Of a DNA stretch of 64,000 bases, positions 36,793 through 45,809 are shown piece after piece. Within the stretch, counting starts at the first letter, position 1; each line of letters begins with the position of its first letter. The position numbers and the translations under genes are program-made. The notes under the pieces are model-generated. The model was given only the letters and a program-made list of their open reading frames with translations. It made no database searches and was not told the DNA's origin. The stretch spans positions 186,001 through 250,000 of the forward strand of contig NZ_JAJLJH010000001.1 in assembly GCF_023231945.1 (NCBI RefSeq), written 5' to 3'. This DNA comes from Scleromatobacter humisilvae (GTDB lineage: Bacteria; Pseudomonadota; Gammaproteobacteria; Burkholderiales; Burkholderiaceae_C).

Positions 36793-36814
36793 GCCGTCAT
36801 GCCCCGCGTGGAGA

Positions 36815-37357
36815 TCAGTTGGCGGCCTCGGACGCCGGCGCGCTCGCAGCCTCGGGCGCCACCGCGTCCTCCGAGGGCGGCACGAACTTCGGGTCGCGGG
36901 ACCAGCGCGCCAGGTCCCTGCCGATGCTCACGGAATCGCGTTCCATGAAGCCGCAGATGCCCTTGAAGGCTCCCCAGAAGCCGCCCATGGTGGTGCGATG
37001 CAGGCTGGTGGAGCGCACCACGACGCCGTCGTGCAGGAGCACCGCGTCGAGGCCGAGGCCCTTCGGTCCGGTCCAGTTGTTGCCGCGCGCGCCCCAGATC
37101 GTCGTGACGGTGACCTTGAGCACGTCGCCCTGCATCGAGTCCGTGGTGCCCGGACCCTTGTTGGCGCGCCGCAGCGCGTCGCCCACGTGGTGGGCCAGCA
37201 TGTCGCCCAGCTTGCAGTCGTCGCGCACCTCGGCTCGCGGGTCGGTGGTCGGCGCGAACGCCACGGGCGTCAGCAGCGCGACCGGCGTGGCGGCACCGGC
37301 AGCAGCGGCCGAAAGCGACACCGCCATCGCGGCGACGAGTCTATGGACATGCTTCAT
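36815..37357 (-). CDS. Exported hypothetical protein downstream of apeR
   Basis: A 180-residue protein with a signal peptide (residues 1-22) and a strong ribosome site AGGAGGAG four bases before the ATG, the best in this run, which suggests independent translation. The segment DDCKLGDMLAHHVGDALR followed by LKVTVTTIWGARGNNW and SLHRTTMGGFWGAFKGICGFMERD resembles small outer-membrane-associated proteins that form a pseudo-TolB-like fold. The C-terminal tail is Ala/Pro/Glu-rich. Unknown function; it lies 35 bp beyond the apeR stop. Confidence 0.74.
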   Translation of the reverse strand: MKHVHRLVAAMAVSLSAAAAGAATPVALLTPVAFAPTTDPRAEVRDDCKLGDMLAHHVGDALRRANKGPGTTDSMQGDVLKVTVTTIWGARGNNWTGPKGLGLDAVLLHDGVVVRSTSLHRTTMGGFWGAFKGICGFMERDSVSIGRDLARWSRDPKFVPPSEDAVAPEAASAPASEAAN

Positions 37358-37392
37358 GGAACTCCTCCTGTTGTGATTTGATGTTGTTCGAC

Positions 37393-38622
37393 TCAGCCGA
37401 ACCAGCGCCGGAAGATCAACGAGGTGTTGATGCCGCCGAACGCGAAATTGTTGCTCATCACGATGTCGGTCTCGATGACGCGGCCGCCGCCGGTGATGTA
37501 GTCGAGCGCGCCGCAGCGCGGGTCGACCTCGTCGAGGTTGAGCGTGGGCGCGAACCAGCCCTCGCGCATCATCTCGATGGTCATCCAGGCCTCCAGCGCG
37601 CCGCAGGCGCCCAGCGTGTGGCCCATGTAGCTCTTGAGCGAGCTGATCGGCATGTGCGTGCCCAGCACCTCGCTGGTGGCCTGCGATTCGGCCATGTCGC
37701 CCTGCTCGGTGGCGGTGCCGTGCGCGTTGACGTAGCCGATCGAGTCAGGCGTCAGGCGCGCGTCGACCAGCGCCAGCCGCATCGCCTGCGCCATCGTCGC
37801 GGCGTTGGGGTGCGTCACGTGCGTGCCGTCGGAGTTGGTGCCCCAGCCCAGCAGCTCGGCATGGATGCGGGCGCCGCGCGCGAGCGCGTGATCGAGTTCC
37901 TCCAGCACCAGCGTGCAGGCGCCCTCGCCCAGCACCAGCCCGTCGCGCTTCGCGTCGAACGGGCGCGGCGTCAGGGTCGGCGTCTCGTTGCGGGTGCTGG
38001 TCGCGAACAGCGTGTCGAACACGGCGGCCTCGGTGGCGTCGAGCTCCTCGGCGCCGCCGGCCAGCATCGCCACCTGGCGGCCGCTCTGGATCGCCTCGAA
38101 CGCGTAGCCGATGCCCTGGCTGCCCGAGGTGCAGGCGCTGGACGTCGTGACGATGCGCCCGGTCAACCCGAAGAACACGCCGATGTTGACGGCCGCGGTG
38201 TGCGACATCATCTTGATGTACGTGTTGGCCGTGATGCCCTCGGTGGACTTGTCGTGCATCATGCGGCCGAAGTCGCCGAGTGCCTGCGGCGTGCCGGCCG
38301 ACGAGCCGTACGACACGCCCATGCGCCCGCTCGTGACCAGCGGATCGCCCAGCAGCCCCGCGTCGGCGAGCGCCAGCTCGCTCGCGCGCGTGGCCATGAT
38401 CGCGACGCGGCCCATGCTGCGCATCGACTTGCGGTTGTAGTGCGCGGGCAGCTCGAACGGCTTCGCGGGCACGCCCAGCTGCGTGTTGAGGCCGTCGTAC
38501 TGCGCCCAGTCCTCCATGACCTGCACGGCGTTGCGGCCGCCCTTGAGCGCGGCGAGCACGCTGGGCCAGTCGTGGCCCAGCGGGCTGATGGCGCCGAATC
38601 CGGTGACGACGACGCGCTTCAT
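37393..38622 (-). CDS. apeR: APE 3-ketoacyl-ACP synthase ApeR (FabF-like)
   Basis: A 409-residue condensing enzyme that extends the polyene chain with malonyl-ACP. All catalytic residues are visible: Cys164 in TSSACTSGSQG, His301 in NAHGTATEQGD, Lys330 and His335 in SLKSYMGHTLGAC. The C-terminal FGGINTSLIF is the usual Gly-rich loop. It closes the ape operon: the order N-O-P-Q-R is that known from E. coli and Xenorhabdus ape clusters. The ATG overlaps the apeQ stop by four bases. Confidence 0.94.
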   Translation of the reverse strand: MKRVVVTGFGAISPLGHDWPSVLAALKGGRNAVQVMEDWAQYDGLNTQLGVPAKPFELPAHYNRKSMRSMGRVAIMATRASELALADAGLLGDPLVTSGRMGVSYGSSAGTPQALGDFGRMMHDKSTEGITANTYIKMMSHTAAVNIGVFFGLTGRIVTTSSACTSGSQGIGYAFEAIQSGRQVAMLAGGAEELDATEAAVFDTLFATSTRNETPTLTPRPFDAKRDGLVLGEGACTLVLEELDHALARGARIHAELLGWGTNSDGTHVTHPNAATMAQAMRLALVDARLTPDSIGYVNAHGTATEQGDMAESQATSEVLGTHMPISSLKSYMGHTLGACGALEAWMTIEMMREGWFAPTLNLDEVDPRCGALDYITGGGRVIETDIVMSNNFAFGGINTSLIFRRWFG

Positions 38623-39371
38623 CCGACCATGCCCCCGTTGACCGAGATCACCTGGCGCGTGATGTACGCCGCCTCGGGCCTGAGCAGGAAGGCGACCAGC
38701 GCGGCCACCTCGTCGGGGGTGCCCATGCGGCGCAACGGGATGATCTTCATCGCTTCCTCCAGCACCTCGGGCGGCACCATCTCGGTGTCGATCAGCCCCG
38801 GCGCCACGCAATTGACGGTGATGGCACGCTTGGCGAGCTCGACGGCCAGCGACTTCGTCGCCGCGATCACGCCCGCCTTGGCGGCACTGTAGTTGGTCTG
38901 CCCGCGGTTGCCCATCAGCGCCGACACCGAGGCCAGCGTGACGATGCGCCCCGGCTTGCGGCGCTGGATCATCGGCATCACGACCGGGTTGAGCACGTTG
39001 AAGAAGCCGTCGAGGTTGGTGTGGATGACGGCGTCCCACTCCTCGCCGCTCATCGCCGGGAACGCGTTGTCGCGCGCGATGCCCGCGTTGCAGACGACGC
39101 CGTAGTAGGCGCCGTGCTGCTCGATGTCGGACAGCAGCGCGGCCGACGCGGCGGCGCGGTCGGCGACGTCGAACGCCAGCACGTGGGCCTCGCGGCCAAG
39201 CGCCGCGATCTCGTCGCACACCGCGCGCGCCTGCTCGAGGCCCGTGCGGCAATGCACCACGACGTCGTGGCCGTCGCGCGCCACCGCGAGCGCGATCGCG
39301 CGCCCGATGCCGCGGCTCGCGCCGGTGACCAGCACGCGCTTGCGCTCGGCTGCCTTGTTCGTCTCAGTCAT
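38619..39371 (-). CDS. apeQ: APE 3-ketoacyl-ACP reductase ApeQ (FabG-like)
   Basis: A short-chain dehydrogenase of 250 residues that reduces the 3-keto group after each condensation, using NADPH. The cofactor loop is GASRGIG (residues 18-24), NAG sits at 95-97, and the catalytic triad is Ser148, Tyr161 and Lys165 (ASVSALMGNRGQTNYSAAKAG). It lies between the dehydratase and the second ketosynthase with four-base overlaps at both ends. Confidence 0.95.
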   Translation of the reverse strand: MTETNKAAERKRVLVTGASRGIGRAIALAVARDGHDVVVHCRTGLEQARAVCDEIAALGREAHVLAFDVADRAAASAALLSDIEQHGAYYGVVCNAGIARDNAFPAMSGEEWDAVIHTNLDGFFNVLNPVVMPMIQRRKPGRIVTLASVSALMGNRGQTNYSAAKAGVIAATKSLAVELAKRAITVNCVAPGLIDTEMVPPEVLEEAMKIIPLRRMGTPDEVAALVAFLLRPEAAYITRQVISVNGGMVG

Positions 39372-39865
39372 CGTTGTCCTTCCCTCGGGCCGTTCTGCGT
39401 CGACCCTTCCCCTGAATCTTGCGGCGGCTCGAACACGTTCAAGCGCCCGCTCGCCACCACGCGGCCGGCCTGTTCGATGCGGCAATCGAACACGCCAAGG
39501 CCGTTCTCTCCCGTCAGCTCGCACTGCGCGAACACCCGGAGCTCGGTGCCGGCCTCGAACGCCGGCACCATGGCCTCGTAGCGCCGGCTGCCCAGCAGGT
39601 AGCCGATTCTCGGCGATCCGCCGGCCGTGCGGGCGCGCGCGCCCGACCAGGCCGCGATCGCCTGCGCCATGTACTCGATGCCGACCCACGCCGGCACGCC
39701 GTCGGCGCCCTCGAACGGGCCGCCGGCGGGCACGCGCAGGCGCGCCTCGATGCGCTCCTCGTCGCAGTGCTCCACGGCGTCGAGCAGGCTCATCGCGCCG
39801 CGGTGCGGCACCCAGGCGTCCATGGCATGCGGCGGCCACGGCCCGTCGTTGCGGCCGGCGCTCAT
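39368..39865 (-). CDS. apeP: APE 3-hydroxyacyl-ACP dehydratase ApeP
   Basis: A 165-residue hot-dog-fold protein. VPHRGAMSLLDAVEH carries the His that serves as catalytic base, and VGIEYMAQAIAAWSG is the buried central helix. In ape systems ApeP pairs with ApeI to remove water and leave a trans double bond. Here the ApeI-like domain is fused to the ligase gene further upstream. The C-terminal tail after NVFEPP is polar and probably disordered. Confidence 0.9.
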   Translation of the reverse strand: MSAGRNDGPWPPHAMDAWVPHRGAMSLLDAVEHCDEERIEARLRVPAGGPFEGADGVPAWVGIEYMAQAIAAWSGARARTAGGSPRIGYLLGSRRYEAMVPAFEAGTELRVFAQCELTGENGLGVFDCRIEQAGRVVASGRLNVFEPPQDSGEGSTQNGPREGQR

Positions 39866-41043
39866 GGCTGCGAGAACAGCAACGACGCGTTGCTGCCTCC
39901 GAAGGCGAACGAGTTGCTCAGCACATGGCGCACCGGCCGGCCCAGCGCCATGCCCGGCGCCACCGGACGCAGCGCCGGCAGCGCGGGGTCGGCGACGCCG
40001 TCCCACCAGTGCACCGGCAGCCGGCCGTCCGGGTTGTCGACCAGCGCGTGCCACGCGAACGCGGCCTCGATCGCGCCGGCCGCGGCCAGCGCGTGGCCGG
40101 TCAGCGGCTTGGTGGAGCTCACCGGCACGTCGCGGCCCAGCACGCGGTCGACGGCCAGGCTCTCCATCGCGTCGTTCTGCGGCGTGGCGGTGCCGTGCAG
40201 GTTGACGTAGTCGACCTCGCGCGGCGCGACGCCGGCCCGTGCGAGCGCGCGCTGCATCGCCTCGGCGGCACCGCGCCCGCTGGGCTCGGGCGCCGACATG
40301 TGGTGCGCGTCCGCGCTCTCGCCCCAGCCCGCGAGTCGCACCGGTCCCTCGTCGCGTCCCATCAGGAACAGCGCGGCGCCTTCGCCGATGTTGATGCCCG
40401 CGCGGTTGGCCGACAGCGGGTTGCAGCGTTCGGCCGACACCGCCTCCAGCGCCGAGAAGCCCGCGATCGTGAAGCCCGACAACGCATCGCCGCCGCCCGC
40501 GACGACCGCGTCGACCAGCCCCGAGCGCAGCAGCCGCGCGCCGCTGGCCAGCGCCTTCGCGCCCGACGAGCACGCCGTGGAAATGACGAAGGCGGGCCCG
40601 CTGGTGCCCAGCTCCCGCGCGACGCATTGCGCCGCGTTGCCCATCTCCTGCAGCGCGTAGTCGTAGCCTGGCGGCCAGCCGAAGCCGGCATGCACCTGTC
40701 GGATCGCGGCGACGCCTTCGTCGAGGCCCGCGGTGCTGACGCCCAGCACCACCGCGACGCGCGACGGCCCGAAGCGGTCGACCGCGGCCTGCACCTGCGG
40801 GCGCAGCGGCGCCAGCGCGGCCAGCAGCAGCGCGTTGTTGCGGCTGCGCTGCTTCGCCGGAAGGCCGGCCACGGACGGCAACGGCGTCGCCACGCAGCCG
40901 AGGTTGAGCATGCGGCCCGGGGTATGCGCATCGGTGGGCGCGACGCCCGAGGGCGCGTCGGCCCACAGCGCAGCGCGGATCGCCTCGGGCGTGTCGCCGA
41001 GCGCGCAGACGCAGGATTGGGCTTGCAGGTAGATGGCGGTCAT
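39862..41043 (-). CDS. apeO: APE ketosynthase ApeO
   Basis: A 393-residue ketosynthase. Cys158 in ISTACSSGAK, His283 in NLHGTATPQND, Lys312 and His317 in STKPLTGHALA are all intact, so it should be catalytically active. ApeO is the usual partner of the ApeC chain-length-factor-like protein and starts or extends the aryl polyene. The N-terminus MTAIYLQAQSCVCALGD is that of the subfamily. It directly follows the ApeN lipoprotein gene with a four-base overlap. Confidence 0.93.
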   Translation of the reverse strand: MTAIYLQAQSCVCALGDTPEAIRAALWADAPSGVAPTDAHTPGRMLNLGCVATPLPSVAGLPAKQRSRNNALLLAALAPLRPQVQAAVDRFGPSRVAVVLGVSTAGLDEGVAAIRQVHAGFGWPPGYDYALQEMGNAAQCVARELGTSGPAFVISTACSSGAKALASGARLLRSGLVDAVVAGGGDALSGFTIAGFSALEAVSAERCNPLSANRAGINIGEGAALFLMGRDEGPVRLAGWGESADAHHMSAPEPSGRGAAEAMQRALARAGVAPREVDYVNLHGTATPQNDAMESLAVDRVLGRDVPVSSTKPLTGHALAAAGAIEAAFAWHALVDNPDGRLPVHWWDGVADPALPALRPVAPGMALGRPVRHVLSNSFAFGGSNASLLFSQP

Positions 41044-41603
41044 GGTCCGGGGGTCGCGTCGCTGGCGGCGCGCGACTCGATCTTCAGCTTGAAATGCTCG
41101 CGCCGCTGCTCGAGCTCGACGACCTGCGGCGCCGTGCGCGTGATCACCGTCACGACATCGCCGTCCTGGCGCAGCGTGCGCACGTCGCCTGCCTCCGCGA
41201 ACGTCCAGCCCGCCGGCAGCGCGGCCTGGATCGCGGCGACCGGCCACAGCGTCAGCTGCAGGTCGCTCAGGATGCGCGCGCCGGAGACGGCCTGCGGCCA
41301 CCAGGGCGCGCGTTCCTCGGTCAGCGTCGTGCCGTCCCACGCGAGGCGCGCGGCCACCTGGCCCATCGCCACGACGCCCAGTTGCACGTGCTGCGCGTCG
41401 GCCTCCAGCAGCACGTCGAGCTGCTGGTCGTGGCCGGGCGCCTGCAGCGTCAGGTGCTGCTGCAGATCGACCGGATGGCCCAGCAGCGCCGGCGCGAGGC
41501 GCAGCTGCGGCGCCTCGTGCGCGCTCGCGCGCGGCGGCGCGGACGCGCAGGCGCCCAGCGCGCCCAGCGCGCCCAGCGCGACGATCGCGATCAGTCGCTG
41601 CAC
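41040..41603 (-). CDS. apeN: APE lipoprotein ApeN (DUF3261 family)
   Basis: A 187-residue probable outer-membrane lipoprotein: a GTG start preceded by GGAGG, then VQRLIAIVALGALGALGAC, where LGAC is the lipobox. The mature part matches the layout of DUF3261 proteins found in ape and flexirubin-type clusters (QHLTLQAPGHDQQLDVLLE, PAGWTFAEAGDVRTLRQ). Thought to help place the pigment in the outer membrane with the LolA-like and MMPL proteins. Three exact 9-bp repeats (41551-41577) encode the LGA repeats of its signal peptide. It overlaps the flavoprotein gene by 13 bp. Confidence 0.86.
   Translation of the reverse strand: MQRLIAIVALGALGALGACASAPPRASAHEAPQLRLAPALLGHPVDLQQHLTLQAPGHDQQLDVLLEADAQHVQLGVVAMGQVAARLAWDGTTLTEERAPWWPQAVSGARILSDLQLTLWPVAAIQAALPAGWTFAEAGDVRTLRQDGDVVTVITRTAPQVVELEQRREHFKLKIESRAASDATPGP
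41551..41577. repeat. Three tandem 9-bp repeats in the apeN signal peptide
   Basis: GCGCCCAGC is repeated three times head to tail, plus a partial fourth copy. The unit is a whole number of codons, so gain or loss of copies would change the length of the hydrophobic core of the ApeN signal peptide without shifting frame. Confidence 0.8.
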
Positions 41604-42823
41604 AGTTCCTCCAGCACGCTCAGGCGCCGCTTGGCCTGCGCGACGTACGGATTGGCCTGGTCCCACGCATAGCCCGCGAGGATGGACGAGATCATGCGGC
41701 GGATGTCGGGCGTGTGGCGCTGGTGGAAGATGATCTTCTGGAAGCCGCCCGCGTACCACGCGTCGACGAACGCGCGGAAGGTGTCGACGCCGGCCTTCAG
41801 CGGCACGGCGTAGTCGGCCTGCCAGTCCACCGCCTCGCCGGCGAACTCGCGAGCGATGCACTGCGTGGCGAGCGACGCCGACTTGAATGCGATCGTCACG
41901 CCGCTCGAGAACACCGGATCGAGGAACTCGCCCGCGTTGCCCAGCAGCGCGAAGCCCTTGCCCCACAGCGACTTCACGTTGGCCGAGTAGCCGACGATCT
42001 GGCGCGCCGGCGTGTCCCATTCGGCGTCCTTGAGCAGTTCGCCCAGCGTGGGCACCTCGGCCAGGATCGCACGCAGGCGCTCGGTCTCGGTGCCGGTGTA
42101 CTGCGCCAGGTACGCCTGTTCGGCGACGACGCCGATCGAGCAGCGGCCGTTGGAGAACGGGATCGTCCAGAACCAGACGTCCGCGCGGGTCGGATGCACC
42201 GTCACGCGGATCTTCTGGCGATCGAACGAGCCGCCCTGCGGGATGTGGTCGGCCACGTGCGTGAAGATCGCGCCGCGCACCGGGAAGCTGGACGGCGTCT
42301 CGAGCTTGAGCAGGCGCGGCAGCGTGCGGCCGAAGCCGCTGGCGTCGAGCACGAAGCGGGCCTCGACGTGCAACTCGTTGCCGTCCGCGTCGCGCGCCGA
42401 CACGCGCGGCCGCTCGCCCTCGAGATCGATCGCGGTCACCTCGTGGCGGTAGCGGATCTCGGCGCCCATGCGCGCGGCGGCATCCGCCAGCACCTTGTCG
42501 AAGGTCGCGCGCTGCACCTGGTAGGTCGTGGCCCAGCCGTCGGAGAACTTGTCGCGGAAGTCGAAGTCGGTGTACTTGTCGCGCCATGCGAACGCGGCGC
42601 CGTTCTTGTACTGGAAGCCGGCCTCGACGACGTCGCGCAGCATGCCGGCGGCCTCGATGTATTCCATGCTCTGCGGCAGCAGGCTCTCGCCGATCGAGAA
42701 GCGCGGGAACTGCTCGCGCTCCAGCACCAGCACGCTTCGGCCCTGCTGGCGCAGGAAGCCGGCGGCGACGGCGCCCGCGGGGCCCGCGCCGATGATGAGG
42801 ACGTCGGGGGATTCGAGAGTCAT
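41591..42823 (-). CDS. FAD-dependent halogenase-like monooxygenase
   Basis: A 410-residue flavoprotein. FAD-binding GAGPAG lies at residues 12-17 and the second FAD motif is GNAGEFLDPVFSSGV. The flavin-dependent halogenase motif WxWxIP is present as WFWTIP (217-222), and Lys73 in FQYKNGAAF lies where the family's catalytic lysine is expected. Xanthomonadins, brominated APEs of Xanthomonas, also have a putative halogenase in their cluster, so halogenation of the aryl or polyene part is the leading idea. A non-halogenating oxidoreductase of the same superfamily cannot be excluded. It lies between apeM and apeN, with overlaps at both ends. Confidence 0.85.
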   Translation of the reverse strand: MTLESPDVLIIGAGPAGAVAAGFLRQQGRSVLVLEREQFPRFSIGESLLPQSMEYIEAAGMLRDVVEAGFQYKNGAAFAWRDKYTDFDFRDKFSDGWATTYQVQRATFDKVLADAAARMGAEIRYRHEVTAIDLEGERPRVSARDADGNELHVEARFVLDASGFGRTLPRLLKLETPSSFPVRGAIFTHVADHIPQGGSFDRQKIRVTVHPTRADVWFWTIPFSNGRCSIGVVAEQAYLAQYTGTETERLRAILAEVPTLGELLKDAEWDTPARQIVGYSANVKSLWGKGFALLGNAGEFLDPVFSSGVTIAFKSASLATQCIAREFAGEAVDWQADYAVPLKAGVDTFRAFVDAWYAGGFQKIIFHQRHTPDIRRMISSILAGYAWDQANPYVAQAKRRLSVLEELCSD

Positions 42824-45186
42824 GGAAGCTTCGCGGTAACGGGTGCGGGTCGATAGAACGGTGCGGAGAACCACACCAGGAGAATGCCGAAAAGGAGCGT
42901 CAGTCCGAACGAGCGTAACGCCGGCGTGCTCGACAGCGCCAGCAGCCCGAACGACAGCCACGTGCCGCCCGCGCCGAGCACGACGGCCAGCCAGGCGGCG
43001 CCGGCGTCGGCGTCCTCGCGTTCGAGCAGGAAGATGCCGTAGTCGATGCCGATGCCCAGCAGCAGCGCCAGCGCGAGCACGTTGAACAGTTGCAGTGGCT
43101 GGCCGAACAGCGCGAGCAGCGCCAGCGTGCCCAGCGTCGCGACGGCCGTGGGCATCCACGCGCGCCACGCGCGGCGGCCATAGCGCCAGCTCAAGGCGAG
43201 CAGCACGGCCGCGTGGCCGGCGACCAGCAGCAGGCCCATCATGTGGCGGTAGCGTCCGAGCAGCGCCGAGACCGACTGCACCTGGTCGACCCAGCGCACG
43301 CCGGCCAGGCCGTCGGCGCTGCGCGCGATGTCCGGCAGGGACGCGAGGTCGCGCACGCCGCGCAGCATCACGACGCTCGCGAACGCGGTGCCGTCGGCGC
43401 CGCGCGGCACCGAGCCGATCCACAGCGCGCGGCCGGCCGTCGCCGCCGGCGACGCGAGCCAGCGCTCCAGCGTCAGCGGCGCGGCCTCGAAGCGCGCGCG
43501 CTGCTGCGACTCGCCCAGCACCTGGTCGACACCGGCGATCACGCCGTCCTCGACGCGCCGGGTCAACGCGGCATCGCTCGCCTGGAGTGACAGCGACGGC
43601 ACCCAGTCCGACAACGCGCGATAGCCCGCGAGCTCGCCGCCGGCGACGCGCGCGTCGAGACGCATCTTCAACGCCTCCTCGCGCCGCAGCACGTCGTCGG
43701 CGCTCGTGCCGCGCACGACGAAGAACTGCGCGGGACTGGGCAAGCCCAGCAGGCGGCCGATCTCGCGCTGCGCGTCGACCAGCGCCGGCGGCGAGTTCTG
43801 CAGCTGGCGCAGGTCGTCGCTGACGCGCAGGCCGGCGATGCCTGCGCCGCAAGCCAGCAAGAACGCGGCGTGCACGATCCACGTTGCACGCGTCGCGCCG
43901 AAGCGCGGATAGCGCACGAAACTGGCGGCGATCCAGCGCGCGAAGGCGCTGCCGCGCGGCGTGCCGCGGTCGATCCACGGGAACCAGCACACCGTCGTCG
44001 CGAAGCTGGCCACGATGCCGACGACCGAGAACAAGGCCATCTGGCGCAGCCCCGGGAACGGCGGCAGGCCGAGCGCGACATAGCCCAGCACGCTGGTCAG
44101 CAGCGCGAGCGCGAGGCCGGGCAGCAGCGTCGACATCATGCGCAGCGGCGGCGTGTCGGGCGCGCCCTGGCGGTTGGCGAACCAGTACAGGCCGTAGTCC
44201 TCGGCGCAGCCGACCAGGCTGGCGCCGAAGACGAGCGTCAGCAGGTTGACCTCGCCGAACACCCACGCCGTCACCGACAACGCCGACGCCATGCCCACCA
44301 GCAGCGACACGGCCATCAGCAGCCGCGGCCACAGCGAGCGGAACGCGAGGATGGCCAGCAGGAGCACGCCGGCGACCGAGCCCCAGCCGATCGTGTTGAT
44401 CTCGAAGTGCGCACGCGCCGCGGCGACCTCGGCATGCAGCGGGACGCCGCCGGCGATCACCTTCGCGCCGGGCACCGCGGACGTCGCGGCGGCCTGCGCC
44501 TTCGCGAGCGCGTCCGCGATCGGCGACTCGCCCGTCAACGCGAACGCCGGCCCCGTCGTCTCGCGAAACAGCGCCACCCATTCGAGGCCGCCGTCGCTCA
44601 GCGCCAGCCGGCCGTCGCGCGGCCGCGCCCGCGTGTCGCTCGCGCGCGCGAGCCACCACTGCGGCCACAGGCCCAGCGGGTCGGCGTTCCAGTCGGCCAG
44701 GCGCAGGCCGCCACCCGGTTGCGCAAGCGCGGCGAGCGCGCCCTGCACCAGCGACTGCGGCGCCGCCCGTTCGAGCTGCGCGCGCTGCGCGGGCGCCAGC
44801 AGGCGGTCGCGGTACGGCGCGTAGAACGCCATCGTGTCGCGCAGCGCGTCGGGGCCGGCCATCACGCTCGGCTTCAACTGCGCGGGGCCAGCGTCGATCG
44901 ACTGCTGCCATGCGTCGGCGGCCCTCGTCGCGCCCGCCCAGTCGGGCGCGCCGACCAGCACGACGACCTGGCGCGTGACCTGGCCGGCAAGCTGCCGCGT
45001 GGCGCGGTCGACCTCGGGCGCCTGCTCGTCCTGCGGCAGCAGCGCCATCACGTCGGTGCCGAAGTGGCCGGCGCGCCAGAACGCCCACTGGTGCGCGGCC
45101 ACGACCACGCAGAACGCCAGCCACAGCCACGCCGCCGCCTGCCAGCGCAGGCGGTGCAACGGACGCTCGCCGGGCCGCAGGCTCAT
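42820..45186 (-). CDS. apeM: APE exporter ApeM (MMPL/RND-like)
   Basis: A 788-residue membrane protein with two repeats, each a first helix, a large periplasmic domain and five or six clustered helices: residues about 15-400 and 410-788. Motifs GCAEDYGLYWF in the first and LGIGIDYGIFLLERED in the second carry the acidic residues used for proton-coupled transport in MMPL proteins. In ape clusters this protein is thought to move the lipid-linked polyene out of the inner membrane. The start is MSLRPGERP, overlapping the LolA-like gene. Confidence 0.92.
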   Translation of the reverse strand: MSLRPGERPLHRLRWQAAAWLWLAFCVVVAAHQWAFWRAGHFGTDVMALLPQDEQAPEVDRATRQLAGQVTRQVVVLVGAPDWAGATRAADAWQQSIDAGPAQLKPSVMAGPDALRDTMAFYAPYRDRLLAPAQRAQLERAAPQSLVQGALAALAQPGGGLRLADWNADPLGLWPQWWLARASDTRARPRDGRLALSDGGLEWVALFRETTGPAFALTGESPIADALAKAQAAATSAVPGAKVIAGGVPLHAEVAAARAHFEINTIGWGSVAGVLLLAILAFRSLWPRLLMAVSLLVGMASALSVTAWVFGEVNLLTLVFGASLVGCAEDYGLYWFANRQGAPDTPPLRMMSTLLPGLALALLTSVLGYVALGLPPFPGLRQMALFSVVGIVASFATTVCWFPWIDRGTPRGSAFARWIAASFVRYPRFGATRATWIVHAAFLLACGAGIAGLRVSDDLRQLQNSPPALVDAQREIGRLLGLPSPAQFFVVRGTSADDVLRREEALKMRLDARVAGGELAGYRALSDWVPSLSLQASDAALTRRVEDGVIAGVDQVLGESQQRARFEAAPLTLERWLASPAATAGRALWIGSVPRGADGTAFASVVMLRGVRDLASLPDIARSADGLAGVRWVDQVQSVSALLGRYRHMMGLLLVAGHAAVLLALSWRYGRRAWRAWMPTAVATLGTLALLALFGQPLQLFNVLALALLLGIGIDYGIFLLEREDADAGAAWLAVVLGAGGTWLSFGLLALSSTPALRSFGLTLLFGILLVWFSAPFYRPAPVTAKLP

Positions 45187-45809
45187 CGCAGGCGTGCCGC
45201 CTCGTCCGAGCTCAGCGCCGCGGACGGCACCTGGTGCGAGAAGCGGATCTGCGTCGTGTCGCCGCGCGCCTCGTCGATGCGAACCGTCTGCACGTCGCGC
45301 TCGCCCGCGAGCGTCGCGCGTACAAGGAATTTCGCGAGGTTGGCGTCGCGCGGCGTCAGCGCCAGCGTCCAGCCGTTGGCGCCGACGGGCTGGGCGACGA
45401 CGGCGAACTTGTCGGCGAGCGCCTCGGGATCGGCCGCCAGCAGCGAGAAGATCAGCTCGTTGACCTGCTTGACGCCGGGCTCGGCCTGCGCGTCCACGAG
45501 GTCGCTGGCGCTGCCGTCGGCATTGCGCGTGAACAGCCGCGTCCTCGTCACGACCAGCGTGGACTCGAACGGCAGCTTCGTGTGCCACCACACGCCCTGC
45601 CCGCGCGCGACGAGGAACTCGCCCCTCGACACCAACGGGTTGCGGAAGCCCTTGAGCGTCTTGGTCTGCTCGAACTCGCCCTTGAGCACCGGCGAGACCT
45701 TCAGGCGCTCGCGCATCAACCTGGCGAAGTCCACCGCGGGCTGCGCGAAGGCGCACGTCGCGAAGACGCCGGCCGCCGCCAGCACGATGAGGCGCATGGC
45801 CTTGATCAC
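45183..45809 (-). CDS. apeL: LolA-like periplasmic carrier (ApeL)
   Basis: A 208-residue LolA-fold protein with a signal peptide ending TCAFAQP. Mature segments LKGEFEQTKTLKGFRNPLVSRG and GVWWHTKLPFESTLVVT match the outer-membrane lipoprotein carrier family. It would shuttle the lipidated pigment across the periplasm. The GTG start (VIKAMRL) is chosen because GGGGGT lies about six bases before it and it overlaps the thioesterase stop (GTGA); the ATG four codons later is an alternative. Confidence 0.87.
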   Translation of the reverse strand: MIKAMRLIVLAAAGVFATCAFAQPAVDFARLMRERLKVSPVLKGEFEQTKTLKGFRNPLVSRGEFLVARGQGVWWHTKLPFESTLVVTRTRLFTRNADGSASDLVDAQAEPGVKQVNELIFSLLAADPEALADKFAVVAQPVGANGWTLALTPRDANLAKFLVRATLAGERDVQTVRIDEARGDTTQIRFSHQVPSAALSSDEAARLR

